Of a DNA stretch of 64,000 nucleotides, positions 9,788-19,166 are shown piece by piece. How positions within the stretch are numbered: position 1 is the first letter of the stretch; each line of letters begins with the position of its first letter. The DNA is from Phytoactinopolyspora limicola (GTDB taxonomy: Bacteria > Actinomycetota > Actinomycetes > Jiangellales > Jiangellaceae): positions 558,584 through 622,583 of the forward strand of contig NZ_JAAOEN010000002.1 of assembly GCF_011320225.1 (NCBI RefSeq). The letters are read 5' to 3'. The notes beneath the pieces were generated by a model. The model had not been told where the DNA came from and did no database searches. It was given only the letters and a program-made list of their open reading frames with translations. The position numbers and the translations under genes were made by a program.

Positions 9788-10743
9788 AAGACGACCTTGC
9801 CGAAGACGTCGCCGTGCGCCATCGCGGCAAAGCCGTCCCGAGCCTCCCGCAGCGGTATTACCCGGTCGACAGCGGGGCGCAGCCCAGACCGGGCGCAGAA
9901 GGCGAGCAGCTGCCCCAGCTCCTCACGGGTACCCATGGTGGAGCCGAGTATCCGCAGTTGCAGGAAGAATACCCGGTTGAGTTCGGTTGGCCCGGACCAG
10001 CCGGACGTGGCTCCCGACACCACAACTACGCCGCCTTGGCGCAACGAGCGGATCGAGTGTTTCCACGTCGCTTCTCCCACGGTCTCCATCACCGCGTCAA
10101 CCCGGTCTGGCAGGCGGGCTCCGGACTCGAAGACCGCATCGGCCCCCAGTTCCCGCGTGCGTTCGGCTTTCTCGACGTCGCGCGACGTGACCCACACCCG
10201 GGCGCCGGCCGCGGCGGCGAGGCTGATCAGCGCGGTTGACACACCACCGCCGGCGCCTTGCACGAGGACGGTCTGCCCGGGCTTGAGCTGCGCCTGGGTG
10301 AAGAGCATCCGATAGGCGGTGAGCCACGCGGTGGGCAGACAGGCAGCCTCGGCAAACGACAGCTCCGGCGGTTTTGGCAGCAGGTTGCGCCGGGGCACGG
10401 CCACCCGCTCAGCGAAGGTGCCTGGATGACGTTCGGACAGCAAGGACCGGCGCGGGTCCAGTGTCTCGTCGCCCAGCCATCCTGGGTCGGAGATCACGGC
10501 GTGGACAACCACCTCGTTGCCGTCTTGATCGACCCCTGCGGCGTCACCACCCAAGATCATCGGCAGCTGCTCGGCCGTCAGCCCTACCCCGCGCAGCGAC
10601 CATACGTCGTGGTGGTTGAGTGAGGCGGCCTTGACGTCGACGACGGTCCACCCATCAGGCACGTCGGGCTCTGGACGTGCTCCCAGGACCAGCCCGTTCA
10701 GGGGTTCGTCGGCATCGAAGCTTTCGGCGTAGGCAGCGAACAT
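9778..10743 (-). CDS. Zinc-independent medium-chain dehydrogenase/quinone oxidoreductase family protein
   Basis: 321-residue NAD(P)H-dependent oxidoreductase of the MDR superfamily. It has the GroES-like N-terminal half (SLNHHDVWSLRG, then LGGDAAGV) and a Rossmann domain with the nucleotide-binding turn VLVQGAGGGVSTALISLA. The cysteine/histidine set for a structural zinc is absent, so it is closer to quinone oxidoreductase/enoyl reductase-like members than to classical alcohol dehydrogenases. ATG start at 10743. Its stop lies in the right inverted-repeat arm. Stands alone; a five-copy 16-bp repeat lies just upstream of the start. Confidence 0.85.
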   Translation of the reverse strand: MFAAYAESFDADEPLNGLVLGARPEPDVPDGWTVVDVKAASLNHHDVWSLRGVGLTAEQLPMILGGDAAGVDQDGNEVVVHAVISDPGWLGDETLDPRRSLLSERHPGTFAERVAVPRRNLLPKPPELSFAEAACLPTAWLTAYRMLFTQAQLKPGQTVLVQGAGGGVSTALISLAAAAGARVWVTSRDVEKAERTRELGADAVFESGARLPDRVDAVMETVGEATWKHSIRSLRQGGVVVVSGATSGWSGPTELNRVFFLQLRILGSTMGTREELGQLLAFCARSGLRPAVDRVIPLREARDGFAAMAHGDVFGKVVFTP

Positions 10744-10761
10744 CTTCCGACCCTACCGGTT

Positions 10762-10841
10762 GGTCGCCGGCCTCCACGGTCGCCGGCCTCCACGGTCGCC
10801 GGCCTCCACGGTCGCCGGCCTCCACGGTCGCCGGCCTCCAC
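10762..10841. repeat. Five tandem copies of a 16-bp unit
   Basis: GGTCGCCGGCCTCCAC is repeated five times without interruption and without mismatches, then trails into a partial copy (GGTCGGCGGCC). It begins 19 bp upstream of the start of the leftward dehydrogenase, so it may sit in that gene's promoter or leader. Likely slippage-prone. Confidence 0.95.
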
Positions 10842-10889
10842 GGTCGGCGGCCGTCATCACGGCGCCATCCCTGGGACGGAGGAGCCGGG

Positions 10890-12104
10890 TTACGGCAGAC
10901 GGGCTACGCCTTCGTCACGAGCCGCGCGCGCCACCGCGGCCGCGACGGCCGGCGCCACCCGGGGGTCGAATGGCCCCGGAACGACGTAGTCCACGGCTAG
11001 CTGGTCGCCGACGATCTCGGCCAGCGCCTCGGCGGCGGCACGCTTCATACCTTCGGAGACCTGGCTGGCCCGCACGTCCAACGCACCGCGGAAGATACCG
11101 GGGAAGGCCAGCACGTTGTTGATCTGGTTGGGAAAATCGCTGCGTCCGGTGGCGACGACGGCGGCGTGCCGGTGTGCGACCGTCGGATGCACCTCGGGAT
11201 CTGGATTGGCCAACGCGAAGATCACCGCGTCCGGCGCCATCTGGGCAACGGCGTCTTCCGGGATCACCCCGCCGGACACGCCGATCAGTACGTCGGCACC
11301 GGGCAACACGTCGTGGGCGCCACCGCGCAAGCTCCCGGGGTTGGTGGTGCGGGCCAGTTCGTCCTTGACGGTGCTGAGCCCGGGCCGGCCAGCGTGGATC
11401 GCGCCGGCGCGGTCCATGACGACGATGTCGCGCACCCCCATGGACTGCAAAATCTTGGTCACGGCCACCCCGGCCGCGCCAGCACCGGAGACGACGACTC
11501 GAACGTCGCCCATGGTCCGACTCGTCAAGCGCAATGCGTTGACCAGTGCGGCGGCCACGACGACGGCCGTACCGTGTTGGTCGTCGTGGAACACGGGGAT
11601 GTCCAGACGCTGCTGCAATCGGCGCTCCACCTCGAAGCATCGGGGTGCGGAGATGTCTTCCAGGTTGATACCGCCGAACGTGGGCGCCATCCGGGCCACC
11701 GTCTCGACCAGTTCGTCGACGTCGCGGCAGTCCAGGCAGACCGGCACCGCGTCGACCCCGGCGAACTCCTTGAACAGCAGCGCTTTGCCTTCCATGACCG
11801 GCAGCGCGGCCTCCGGGCCGATGTCGCCGAGACCTAGCACCGCCGAACCATCGGTGACGACGGCGACGGTGTTGCCCTTCCAGGTGAGGTCGTGTACACG
11901 TGCCGGCGAGTCGGCGATGGTGGTGCACACGCGTGCCACGCCGGGAGTGTAGGCGAGCGAGAGGTCGCTGGCGTCACGCACGGGCACGGTGGAGCGGACC
12001 TCGAGCTTGCCGCCACGGTGCAGGTGCACGGCGCGGTCGGTGAGCGAATCGGCATCGGGTTGAGCCGGGACGACGGGTTGGGACGGGACGATCTCGGCAA
12101 CCAT
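10890..12104 (-). CDS. NAD(P)-dependent malic enzyme
   Basis: 404-residue oxaloacetate-decarboxylating malate dehydrogenase (malate to pyruvate, CO2 and NAD(P)H). Conserved malic-enzyme segments are evident: SLAYTPGVARVC, VTDGSAVLGLGDIGPEA, KALLFKEFAGVDA, GGINLEDISAPRCFE and IPVFHDDQHGTAVV. The nucleotide-binding turn VVSGAGAAGVAV and the signature RSDFPNQINNVLAFPGIFRGAL follow. It is the short bacterial form without a phosphotransacetylase extension. Start ATG at 12104, near GTG alternatives. Monocistronic to judge by neighbours. Confidence 0.93.
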   Translation of the reverse strand: MVAEIVPSQPVVPAQPDADSLTDRAVHLHRGGKLEVRSTVPVRDASDLSLAYTPGVARVCTTIADSPARVHDLTWKGNTVAVVTDGSAVLGLGDIGPEAALPVMEGKALLFKEFAGVDAVPVCLDCRDVDELVETVARMAPTFGGINLEDISAPRCFEVERRLQQRLDIPVFHDDQHGTAVVVAAALVNALRLTSRTMGDVRVVVSGAGAAGVAVTKILQSMGVRDIVVMDRAGAIHAGRPGLSTVKDELARTTNPGSLRGGAHDVLPGADVLIGVSGGVIPEDAVAQMAPDAVIFALANPDPEVHPTVAHRHAAVVATGRSDFPNQINNVLAFPGIFRGALDVRASQVSEGMKRAAAEALAEIVGDQLAVDYVVPGPFDPRVAPAVAAAVARAARDEGVARLP

Positions 12105-12269
12105 GTGGTGACCCCTGACGGCGTGCTGGTAGGTCGGACAGATGAGCAGAGAATGCCGGCGACGTCTGCGCCGCGTGATGCCGCGGCAAGCAGGTACCGG
12201 CGACGGGGGTCACCCGTGCGGGGCCATTCTGCCATGCCCAAACCGGGGACGAAACCGGTTTACGTGTAG

Positions 12270-12289
12270 TTCTTTACTCGATCGTGGCC
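12270..12289 (+). promoter_or_regulatory. Conserved 20-bp block upstream of the first amino-acid binding protein
   Basis: TTCTTTACTCGATCGTGGCC occurs here and again, identical, at 13298-13317, about 120 bp and 90 bp before the two paralogous binding-protein genes. A shorter block GGCAGGATT(C/T)GCC also recurs about 40 bp further on. Either a shared promoter/operator or a remnant of the duplication that produced the two genes. Confidence 0.6.
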
Positions 12290-12412
12290 AGATGATGACC
12301 ACAGCGCACGTGGATGCTGGCAGGATTCGCCCCACCGACCAAGCGGTCGCGCACACCCTCACCGCGACCCCGACGAAGTGCTGGCCTATCACCCAGACCC
12401 GGGAGAGCCGCG

Positions 12413-13207
12413 ATGACATTAGCACGCTGGGCACGACCAATCGGTCTCGTATCCGCCGGTCTGCTTCTGCTCGCCTCGTGTAGTAGTGACGACGGTCAAC
12501 ACCAAGCCTTCTTGCTCGTCGAGGAGGGCATGCTGACCGTCTGTTCTGAGGTCCCCTACCCACCGTTCGAGTTCGAGGATCCCGACGCGCCCAGCGGCTA
12601 CAGCGGGTTCGACATGGACCTCATGCAGGCGATCGCCGATGGACTCGGCCTCGAGATGCAGGTCAGAGTAGTGGGATTCGATCCGCTCATCGATGGAACG
12701 GCCTTCGGCTATCGCCAATGCGACGTCGGCGCCTCAGCCATCACGATCACGGAGGAGCGACGGGCCGACATCGACTTCTCCGACCCTTACTACGACTCCC
12801 TACAGTCGTTGCTCGTCGCGGCGGACTCGGGTATCTCCTCCATCGACGACCTCGACGGCCACACCGTCGGCATCCAAGCCAGTAGCACCGGGCAGAAGTT
12901 CGCCGGTGAACACTTGCCGAGTGGTGCCGAGTTGCAGCCGTACCCGGGTGACGCCGAGATGTGGCCGGCGCTGCAATCCGGCCGAATCGACGCGATCTTG
13001 CAGGACTACCCGGTCAACTACGAACACGAGCAGGACGACTCGAACTACACGATCGTCGAGACCTTCGAGACCGACGAACAGTACGGCTTCGCCTACGGCC
13101 GGGGAGAACGGCGCGAACTCATCCAAGCGGTCAACGAGCAGCTCGCACAGCTGCGGGAGGACGGCACATACGACGAGATCTACCAGCGCTACTTCGGGGT
13201 CGACTGA
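12413..13207 (+). CDS. Amino-acid ABC transporter substrate-binding lipoprotein, family 3 (first copy)
   Basis: 264-residue periplasmic-type binding protein of the polar amino-acid family (SBP_bac_3), tethered as a lipoprotein: the N-terminus ends in the lipobox LLASC with Cys23. Typical family segments: [50 protein letters not shown], then DDLDGHTVGIQ. ATG 12413 follows GGGAGAG. It is a close paralogue of the next gene, sharing long blocks, and precedes a single permease/ATPase pair. Substrate not determinable from sequence. Confidence 0.92.
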   Translation: MTLARWARPIGLVSAGLLLLASCSSDDGQHQAFLLVEEGMLTVCSEVPYPPFEFEDPDAPSGYSGFDMDLMQAIADGLGLEMQVRVVGFDPLIDGTAFGYRQCDVGASAITITEERRADIDFSDPYYDSLQSLLVAADSGISSIDDLDGHTVGIQASSTGQKFAGEHLPSGAELQPYPGDAEMWPALQSGRIDAILQDYPVNYEHEQDDSNYTIVETFETDEQYGFAYGRGERRELIQAVNEQLAQLREDGTYDEIYQRYFGVD

Positions 13208-13297
13208 CCGGCCCGCAAGATGCGGCAGACGCACGTCGGGCCCCAGCGGCACCGTAGTTGAGCCCAGCCGCGCACACATCCGACGTCCGAATCGTGC

Positions 13298-13317
13298 TTC
13301 TTTACTCGATCGTGGCC
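13298..13317 (+). promoter_or_regulatory. Second copy of the 20-bp upstream block
   Basis: Identical to 12270-12289. It lies between the first binding-protein stop and the second binding-protein start, suggesting that the second gene has its own promoter or operator instead of relying on read-through. Confidence 0.6.
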
Positions 13318-13405
13318 GGAACATGACCCGATCGCATCAAATCGATGGCAGGATTTGCCGCACACAATTAATGGCACTGACCCCGATCGGGAGAGAAACA
13401 TCGCC

Positions 13406-14230
13406 ATGACCTTGCTCCATATTTCGCGATCGATCGCCGTAGCCGCCGCTGGCGTCCTACTCCTGTCAGCTTGTGGCGACGACGGTGACGACGCCGACAC
13501 CACCCCACAGAACGGTGCTGACACCGCGGACTACAACCTCGTCGAAGACGGTGTACTCACTGTTTGTTCCGAAGTTCCTTACCCGCCGTTCGAGTTTGAA
13601 GACTCCGACGCACCCAGCGGATACAGCGGCTTCGACATGGACCTCATGCAAGCCATCGCCGACGGAATCGGCCTCGAAATGCGGGTTCAGGCGGTTGGCT
13701 TCGACCCGCTCCAAAGCGGCACGGTGTTCGCCGCGAACCAATGCGACGTCGGCGCCTCGGCGATGACCATCACCGATGAACGCAAGGAGAATCTCGACTT
13801 CTCCGATCCGTACTATGACTCGCTGCAGTCGCTGCTCGCTGCGGCCGACGGTGATATCAACTCGATTGATGACCTCGACGGCCGGGCCGTCGGCGTCCAG
13901 CAGGCGACCACCGGACAGTCCTATGCCGAGGGTAATGCCCCCGAAGGCGCCAGCATCCAGTCTTTCCCCGGCGACCCGGAACTATGGGCCGCTCTCCAGG
14001 CCGGCAACATCGATGCGATCCTGCAGGACTTCCCGGTCAACTACGAGCATCAAGAGGCCGACGACGGCTATGTGATCGTCGAGACCTACGAAACCGACGA
14101 GCAGTACGGTTTCGCGCTGGGCAAGGATGAACGCCCAGCCCTGCTGGCGGCCATCAACGAACAACTGGCCGAACTGCGAGACGACGGCACGTACGACGAG
14201 GTCTACGCCGAATACTTCAGCGTCGACTGA
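13406..14230 (+). CDS. Amino-acid ABC transporter substrate-binding lipoprotein, family 3 (second copy)
   Basis: 274-residue lipoprotein (lipobox LLSAC, Cys23), clearly a tandem paralogue of the preceding gene. Both share [43 protein letters not shown] and the C-terminal DDGTYDE(V/I)Y segment. It has a longer acidic linker after the lipid anchor ([19 protein letters not shown]). ATG 13406 follows GGGAGAG. It sits directly upstream of the permease, so it is the more likely cognate binding protein. The first copy may serve the same transporter with a different ligand preference. Confidence 0.92.
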   Translation: MTLLHISRSIAVAAAGVLLLSACGDDGDDADTTPQNGADTADYNLVEDGVLTVCSEVPYPPFEFEDSDAPSGYSGFDMDLMQAIADGIGLEMRVQAVGFDPLQSGTVFAANQCDVGASAMTITDERKENLDFSDPYYDSLQSLLAAADGDINSIDDLDGRAVGVQQATTGQSYAEGNAPEGASIQSFPGDPELWAALQAGNIDAILQDFPVNYEHQEADDGYVIVETYETDEQYGFALGKDERPALLAAINEQLAELRDDGTYDEVYAEYFSVD

Positions 14231-14241
14231 TCGGGTCAAAC

Positions 14242-15027
14242 GTGCGGAGGACTACCCGCAAGCGCCTCAACCGAGGCACCATGTACGCCGTCTTCGTGGC
14301 GGTGATCGTGATGGTCGTGCTGGCCGCCGACTGGGGCCGGCTGCAGCGAGTCTTCTTTCAATGGGACATCGCTCGCGACCAACTTCCCGAGATCATCACG
14401 ATCGCCGCCAGGAACACGGTGCTGTTCACGCTGATCGCGTTCGGTGGCGGGCTCGCTTTCGGCGTGTTGCTGGCCTTGATGAAGCTGTCCACGGTTGCGC
14501 CCTATCGCTGGGTAGCCACGGCGTATGTCGAGATCTTCCGCGGCCTGCCAGCGCTGCTGACCATCTTCGCCATGGCCTACGCGGTTCCGGTCGCCTTCAG
14601 CTTCCGCCCTCCCGGCGGCGCCGTCGGCGCAGGTTTGATCGCCCTCATCATGGTGGCCGCCGCATACGTCGCCGAAATAGTCCGCGCTGGGATCCAAGGG
14701 GTGCCCAAGGGGCAGGCCGAGGCCGCGCGGTCACTTGGCATGTCGCCGAACCGAACGATGTTCTCGATCATTCTGCCGCAGGCGTTCCGGATCGTGATCC
14801 CACCCATCACAAACGAGTTCGTCCTACTGATCAAAGACACGTCGTTGCTGTTCATCGTGGGCACCACACCGGCGATGAAAGAACTCACCACATATTCGCG
14901 AGACGCCATGAACACGGCCGGAAACGCCACTCCACTCGTCATGGGGGGCCTGCTCTACCTCATGATCACGATCCCATTGACGCGGCTCGTCGCCGTGCTG
15001 GAGAAGAGGCAAGCGAGATCGCGATGA
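14242..15027 (+). CDS. Amino-acid ABC transporter permease (His/Glu/Gln/Arg family)
   Basis: 261-residue inner-membrane permease of the polar amino-acid uptake family. It has several transmembrane helices and the EAA loop that contacts the ATPase ([17 protein letters not shown]...[13 protein letters not shown]). GTG start 14242, 11 bp after the second binding-protein stop. The last bases overlap the ATPase start in an ATGA arrangement. Only one permease is present, so the channel is presumably a homodimer. Confidence 0.93.
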   Translation: MRRTTRKRLNRGTMYAVFVAVIVMVVLAADWGRLQRVFFQWDIARDQLPEIITIAARNTVLFTLIAFGGGLAFGVLLALMKLSTVAPYRWVATAYVEIFRGLPALLTIFAMAYAVPVAFSFRPPGGAVGAGLIALIMVAAAYVAEIVRAGIQGVPKGQAEAARSLGMSPNRTMFSIILPQAFRIVIPPITNEFVLLIKDTSLLFIVGTTPAMKELTTYSRDAMNTAGNATPLVMGGLLYLMITIPLTRLVAVLEKRQARSR

Positions 15028-15782
15028 CACTACCGGACCAGCTACCCAACGACGTTCCGGCCATTGAGATCGTCGACCTCAGGAAAAGCTTTGGCGCCCT
15101 GGAGGTTCTCAAGGGCGTGGACCTCACCGTGAACCCCGGCCAGGTGGTGTGTGTCATCGGGCCCAGCGGCTCAGGGAAATCAACGCTGCTGCGCTGTGTG
15201 AACCTCCTCGAAGAACCAACGTCGGGCGAGATTCGAGTAGAGGGTATCGACGTTCTCGATCCAGACGTCGACATTGACCGCGTACGGGCGCGGATCGGCA
15301 TGGTGTTCCAACAATTCAACCTGTTCCAGCACCTCACTGTTTTGCGTAACTTGACCATTGCGCAACAGCGGGTGCTGGGCCGGAAGAAGGAGGATGCCCG
15401 GCAGGTCGCCCTGGCCAACCTGCAACGCGTCGGGCTGGGCGAGAAAGTCGACGCATACCCGGCCCACCTTTCTGGAGGCCAGCAGCAGCGTGTCGCCATC
15501 GCGCGAGCGCTGTCGATGGAGCCGGACATGATGCTCTTCGACGAACCCACCTCCGCGCTCGATCCCGAACTGGTCGGTGATGTTCTCGACGTCATGCGCA
15601 GCCTTGCCGCTAGTGGAATGACCATGATGGTGGTCACCCACGAAATGGGCTTTGCCCGGGAGGTCGGTGACGAGTTGGTCTTCATGGACCAAGGCGTCAT
15701 CGTCGAGTCGGGTCATCCCCGGGAGGTTCTCGCGGCGCCCCAGCATTCTCGGACCCAGGCTTTCCTGTCAAAGGTGCTCTGA
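15024..15782 (+). CDS. Amino-acid ABC transporter ATP-binding protein
   Basis: 252-residue ATPase of the GlnQ/HisP class. Walker [11 protein letters not shown]-loop [14 protein letters not shown], signature [15 protein letters not shown], Walker [15 protein letters not shown] and H-loop [11 protein letters not shown] are all intact. Start ATG 15024 overlaps the permease stop by four bases (ATGA), indicating translational coupling. Last gene of the importer operon. Its 3' end, including the TGA, has been duplicated in tandem. Confidence 0.95.
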   Translation: MTLPDQLPNDVPAIEIVDLRKSFGALEVLKGVDLTVNPGQVVCVIGPSGSGKSTLLRCVNLLEEPTSGEIRVEGIDVLDPDVDIDRVRARIGMVFQQFNLFQHLTVLRNLTIAQQRVLGRKKEDARQVALANLQRVGLGEKVDAYPAHLSGGQQQRVAIARALSMEPDMMLFDEPTSALDPELVGDVLDVMRSLAASGMTMMVVTHEMGFAREVGDELVFMDQGVIVESGHPREVLAAPQHSRTQAFLSKVL

Positions 15783-15801
15783 CCTGTCAAAGGTGCTCTG
15801 A
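15764..15801. repeat. Tandem duplication of the last 19 bp of the ATPase gene
   Basis: CCTGTCAAAGGTGCTCTGA occurs twice back to back (15764-15782 and 15783-15801); the first copy ends with the gene's stop codon. Probably a slippage duplication with no effect on the protein. Confidence 0.95.
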
Positions 15802-15932
15802 GCGGCCAAAGGTCGCTGCCGCGACGGTGACCTCGCGTGGTCCTCGAAGGTGTTGTCCCGACCACTCGGCTTGCGAGACCCGGGGAATGTGACAGGCTAA
15901 CGGCTGAGTGATCTCTCCAATCAGGAGGCCCG

Positions 15933-16319
15933 GTGAGCGACCCCCAGGCGACGAACGCTGATCTCGTCGAACTGAGCGTGCCCGCGTCCAGTGCGTACCT
16001 CGCTGTGCTGCGTACTACGTCGGCGGGGTTGGGCGCCCGGCTCGGCCTCACGCTCGACGACATCGAAGATCTGCGGATCGCCGTCGACGAAGCCTGCGCG
16101 ATGCTGTTGCCGGTGGCCCAGAGCGGCGCCAATCTGCAGTGCCGTTTCGAGCTGCACGATGACTCCCTAGAGGTGGTCGTCTCGGTCGCGGCCGCCCACA
16201 CCACCTTGCCAGCTCCGGAGAGTTTCGCGTGGACGGTCTTGTCCGCCCTCGCTGGCGAGGTCTACTCGTCGGTCAAGGATGGACGGGTGGCTATCACGCT
16301 GCGCAAGAAGCGGGGGTGA
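15933..16319 (+). CDS. RsbW-like anti-sigma factor (GHKL ATP-binding domain)
   Basis: 128-residue single-domain protein of the HATPase_c_2/anti-sigma regulatory kinase type. The N-box region LTLDDIEDLRIAVDEACAMLL is clear; the C-terminal G-box part is short, as in actinobacterial RsbW/UsfX proteins. It should bind and inhibit the sigma factor encoded six bases downstream and would normally be released by a phosphorylatable anti-anti-sigma factor, none of which is encoded nearby. GTG start 15933 after AGGAGG. Confidence 0.85.
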   Translation: MSDPQATNADLVELSVPASSAYLAVLRTTSAGLGARLGLTLDDIEDLRIAVDEACAMLLPVAQSGANLQCRFELHDDSLEVVVSVAAAHTTLPAPESFAWTVLSALAGEVYSSVKDGRVAITLRKKRG

Positions 16320-16325
16320 ACGCAG

Positions 16326-17111
16326 GTGGAGCAGACCGCCCTCGATCGAAACGAGAGCCGTGAGCTCCTCCGCGAGCTGGCCTCGCTGAAGCCTGACGAT
16401 CCGCGGCGGCTCGCCACCCGCAATCGGCTGGCCACTATCCATCTGCCGTTGGCCGAACATCTGGCTCGCCGTTTCGCGGGGCGTGGCGAGCCGTACGAGG
16501 ATTTGGTGCAGGTGGCCACCATCGGTCTGATCAAGTCGTTGGACCGTTATGACCCCGCTCGGGGGGTGGAATTCTCGACGTACGCCACACCTACCATCCT
16601 CGGCGAGATCAAGCGGTGGTTCCGCGACAAGGGTTGGGCGGTGCGGGTACCACGACGCCTACAGGAACTGCGGCTGTCCATTGGTACGGCCACCACGGAG
16701 CTCACCCATCAGCTCGGCCGGTCGCCGACGGTCGCCGAGCTGGCCAAGACCTTGCAGGTTGGCGAGGACGCGGTGCTGGAGGCGTTGGAATCGGCGACGG
16801 CCTACAACGCCATCTCGCTGGATGCCCCGGAAGCCAACCCCGACACCGGCGCCGCGCCGCTGGACCTGATCGGGCATCACGACGAAGCGCTGGATGGGGT
16901 GGAGAACCGCGAGGCGATCTCGCGCATCCTCGCTACGCTGCCGGAACGGGAACGACAGATCATCGTGCTGCGCTTCTTCCGCGGCATGACGCAGTCGCAG
17001 ATCGCCCAAGAGGTGGGCATCTCCCAGATGCACGTCTCTCGTCTGTTGTCTCGCACTCTCGCACACATGCGGACGTCGCTCCTGGCGGACGCAGCCGATG
17101 CCGGTTTCTGA
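16326..17111 (+). CDS. SigB/SigF/SigG-family RNA polymerase sigma factor
   Basis: 261-residue group 3 sigma factor of the stress/sporulation type. Region 2 is visible (RNRLATIHLPLAEHLARRFAGR, YEDLVQVATIGLIKSLDRYDP, EFSTYATPTILGEIKRWFRD), followed by region 3 and a region 4 helix-turn-helix (LPERERQIIVLRF, MTQSQIAQEVGISQMHVSRLL). GTG start 16326, six bases after the anti-sigma gene, so sigma and inhibitor are made together. The pair resembles SigF-RsbW modules of mycobacteria and streptomycetes. Confidence 0.93.
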   Translation: MEQTALDRNESRELLRELASLKPDDPRRLATRNRLATIHLPLAEHLARRFAGRGEPYEDLVQVATIGLIKSLDRYDPARGVEFSTYATPTILGEIKRWFRDKGWAVRVPRRLQELRLSIGTATTELTHQLGRSPTVAELAKTLQVGEDAVLEALESATAYNAISLDAPEANPDTGAAPLDLIGHHDEALDGVENREAISRILATLPERERQIIVLRFFRGMTQSQIAQEVGISQMHVSRLLSRTLAHMRTSLLADAADAGF

Positions 17112-17173
17112 ACAACCGCGCTCGTGTGCCCCGGTCCACGCGGCTACGGGCCGCGCCCACTAGGGTGTCCTTT

Positions 17174-18097
17174 ATGCGCGCTCTCGTCGTCGTCAATCCG
17201 CACGCGACGACCACCTCGGAGCGCACCCGTGACGTCCTGCTCTCCGCTCTGCGCCACGACCTCGAACTACAGGTGGCCGAGACGACACACCGGGACCACG
17301 CCGCGGAACTCGGCCGGCAGGCCCGAGACGAAGAACTCGACCTCGTCGTCGCGGTGGGCGGCGACGGCACCATCAATGAACTGATCAACGGCGTATTGCA
17401 TCGCGGAGCCGGACCGAAAGTGCCGGCCGTCGGCCTGGTGCCCGGCGGCAGTACCAATGTGCTCGCGCGCAACCTCGGCATTCCCGAAGACCCCGTGGAA
17501 GCCACCGGCCTGCTGCTCGATGCGATCAGGTCGGGCCGCCACCAGCCCATCGGCTTGGGCCGCGTCGACGAGCGATACTTCACCTTCGCCGCCGGTATGG
17601 GGCTGGACGCCGACGTCGTCCGTGCCGTCGAGGAGGCTCGCGCCGCCGGCCGCCGGTCCACCCATCCGCTGTATGTGCGCACCGCGATCCGGCGGTTTCT
17701 CGCCCAGCCGGACCGACGGCATGCCCATATCAGCGTCGAGTCGGCCACTGGCGCCGAACCAATACCGTCCGTCGCGGTCGCCGTGATCAGCAACTGCTCG
17801 CCATGGACGTATCTCGGCAGCCGACCGCTGCGGCCGACACCGAAGGCGTCGTTCACCGGCGGGCTCGATCTGTTCGGCCTGACGAGCCTAGGCCTGGTAT
17901 CCACCCTGACGTCGCTCACCCGGATGACCACCAGACGTGGACCTCGTGGCCGCCGCGTCGTCACCCTGCATGATCAACCTGAACTGCTCTTGCACTCGGC
18001 GCAGCCTATGCCTGTCCAGGTCGACGGCGACTACATCGGTGAGCGGGACCGGATCATGCTCACTTCCGTACCCGAGGCCATCCGCATCGCCTATTGA
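17174..18097 (+). CDS. Diacylglycerol kinase family lipid kinase
   Basis: 307-residue cytoplasmic lipid kinase of the DAGK/YegS family, expected to phosphorylate diacylglycerol or a related lipid with ATP. Diagnostic segments: VVVNPHATTTSERT, the nucleotide-binding loop VAVGGDGTINELING, LVPGGSTNVLARNLGIP, and FAAGMGLDADVV. The C-terminal half ends with VQVDGDYIGERDRIML. Start ATG 17174, 62 bp after the sigma factor stop; may have its own promoter. Confidence 0.92.
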   Translation: MRALVVVNPHATTTSERTRDVLLSALRHDLELQVAETTHRDHAAELGRQARDEELDLVVAVGGDGTINELINGVLHRGAGPKVPAVGLVPGGSTNVLARNLGIPEDPVEATGLLLDAIRSGRHQPIGLGRVDERYFTFAAGMGLDADVVRAVEEARAAGRRSTHPLYVRTAIRRFLAQPDRRHAHISVESATGAEPIPSVAVAVISNCSPWTYLGSRPLRPTPKASFTGGLDLFGLTSLGLVSTLTSLTRMTTRRGPRGRRVVTLHDQPELLLHSAQPMPVQVDGDYIGERDRIMLTSVPEAIRIAY

Positions 18098-18590
18098 GCG
18101 GCCGCGCGAGTCGAGTCACCGCAGGGTGCCCGCCCACCCAAACAGGGCATGACCCACTGACGTCTCGTGAACGGGACATTTACCTCGAATACCGACGCAA
18201 CAGAGTTATCGATCTTGCTGCCAGCCACCCGGCGACCCGACGCAGCACCTCGGTCAGCACTGGCGGCACAGTCGAGCCAACCGGAGCTAAATGTCCTTTT
18301 TATGACGTTTTCTACCCTTATTGTGATGGAGGCTACACGAAGTTTGATGAGATGGAACGCACAAAGCCCTTGTACACGGGTCACGAACTTGTCACCCTTG
18401 TACTGCCACGTGGTTAACGGAGGCGCAACCTGCGCGCCCCGGCGGCCACCACGGAAGGACTGGTGGCATCCCCTTGTCGGGCAGCAGCACCGGTAAGAGG
18501 TTGTCGGCAGTTCGTGAACGAATTCACGTAATGTCGTGCGCCGGACGGAAACCCTGAATGGCGCCATAATACCGAGGAGCTGTGAGACCC
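18098..18590. other. Long upstream region of whiB1
   Basis: Nearly 500 bp without a convincing gene. It is less GC-rich than the surroundings, especially 18290-18370. A long regulatory leader is usual for whiB1 in actinobacteria. A loose cAMP-receptor-like half site (TGTGA at about 18321) is present but too weak to call. The short open frames across it have no recognisable domain. Confidence 0.4.
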
Positions 18591-18842
18591 ATGGACTGGC
18601 GCCACCGTGCCGCCTGTCGCGACGAAGATCCCGAGCTGTTCTTCCCCATCGGGAACACCGGACCTGCGTTGCTCCAGATCGAAGAAGCCAAGGCGGTCTG
18701 CCGACGGTGCGACGTCCGCGAGGAATGCCTACGCTGGGCCCTCGAAAGCGGGCAGGATGCCGGCGTCTGGGGCGGACTGTCCGAGGACGAGCGGCGCGCA
18801 CTCAAACGTCGCAACGCCCGCGCCCGCGCCCGCGCCTACTGA
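18591..18842 (+). CDS. whiB1: WhiB1-like iron-sulfur transcription regulator
   Basis: 83-residue WhiB protein. The four Cys ligands of the [4Fe-4S] cluster are present (AACRDED, CRRC and EEC), followed by the G-V-W-G-G turn and a basic C-terminal tail (ALKRRNARARARA) that contacts DNA. The opening MDWRHRAACRDEDPELFFP and GNTGPALLQIEEAK match WhiB1. ATG 18591 is chosen because it gives the family N-terminus with a GAGGAGC site ten bases upstream; a GTG at 18582 would abut that site. In mycobacteria WhiB1 is essential and NO-sensitive and works bound to the principal sigma factor. Confidence 0.93.
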   Translation: MDWRHRAACRDEDPELFFPIGNTGPALLQIEEAKAVCRRCDVREECLRWALESGQDAGVWGGLSEDERRALKRRNARARARAY

Positions 18843-19135
18843 TCCCCACCTTCGCCGACATCTCGGCCCCAGACGTTCACCATCCGGCCATCCGCACCGC
18901 GGGTGGCCGGCGCAGTTTGTGCGTAGCACCTTCCACGCCCGAGCTTGTCACCATGAGCCCCACCTCACCCGCGAGGCTTCGCTAGCGCAATAAGCGCCAA
19001 GCACGTAACTCGGCGGCGGTCAGCTCCGATCATCTGGACCACTGACAAAGATCGAGTTCCCTCAGCATTCACCACACATGCCGTGAAGCGTCCGGCCGGC
19101 CCGTGTGAGCACCCTCGAAATAGTGCTTGCAAGCC
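18843..19135. other. Intergenic region after whiB1
   Basis: About 290 bp without a supported gene or clear hairpin. The promoter of the sugar transporter operon begins at its right end. Confidence 0.4.
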
Positions 19136-19164
19136 TTGACGCTCGGTTGTGTCGCCACTATGTT
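19136..19164 (+). promoter_or_regulatory. Sigma-70-type promoter of the sugar ABC transporter
   Basis: TTGACG (19136-19141) and TATGTT (19159-19164) are separated by exactly 17 bp, matching a vegetative promoter. The LacI-type operator begins two bases after the -10 box. Confidence 0.7.
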
Positions 19165-19166
19165 GG

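Noticed and set aside
10762-10841. CRISPR array
   Set aside because: The 16-bp units are directly adjacent with no spacers and there are no cas genes.
18321-18338. cAMP-receptor-protein site upstream of whiB1
   Set aside because: Only the left half TGTGA is good; the right half matches too few consensus positions.
18094-18496. Two overlapping short open frames upstream of whiB1
   Set aside because: No domain, no ribosome site, lower GC than real genes here; the region is better read as the whiB1 leader.
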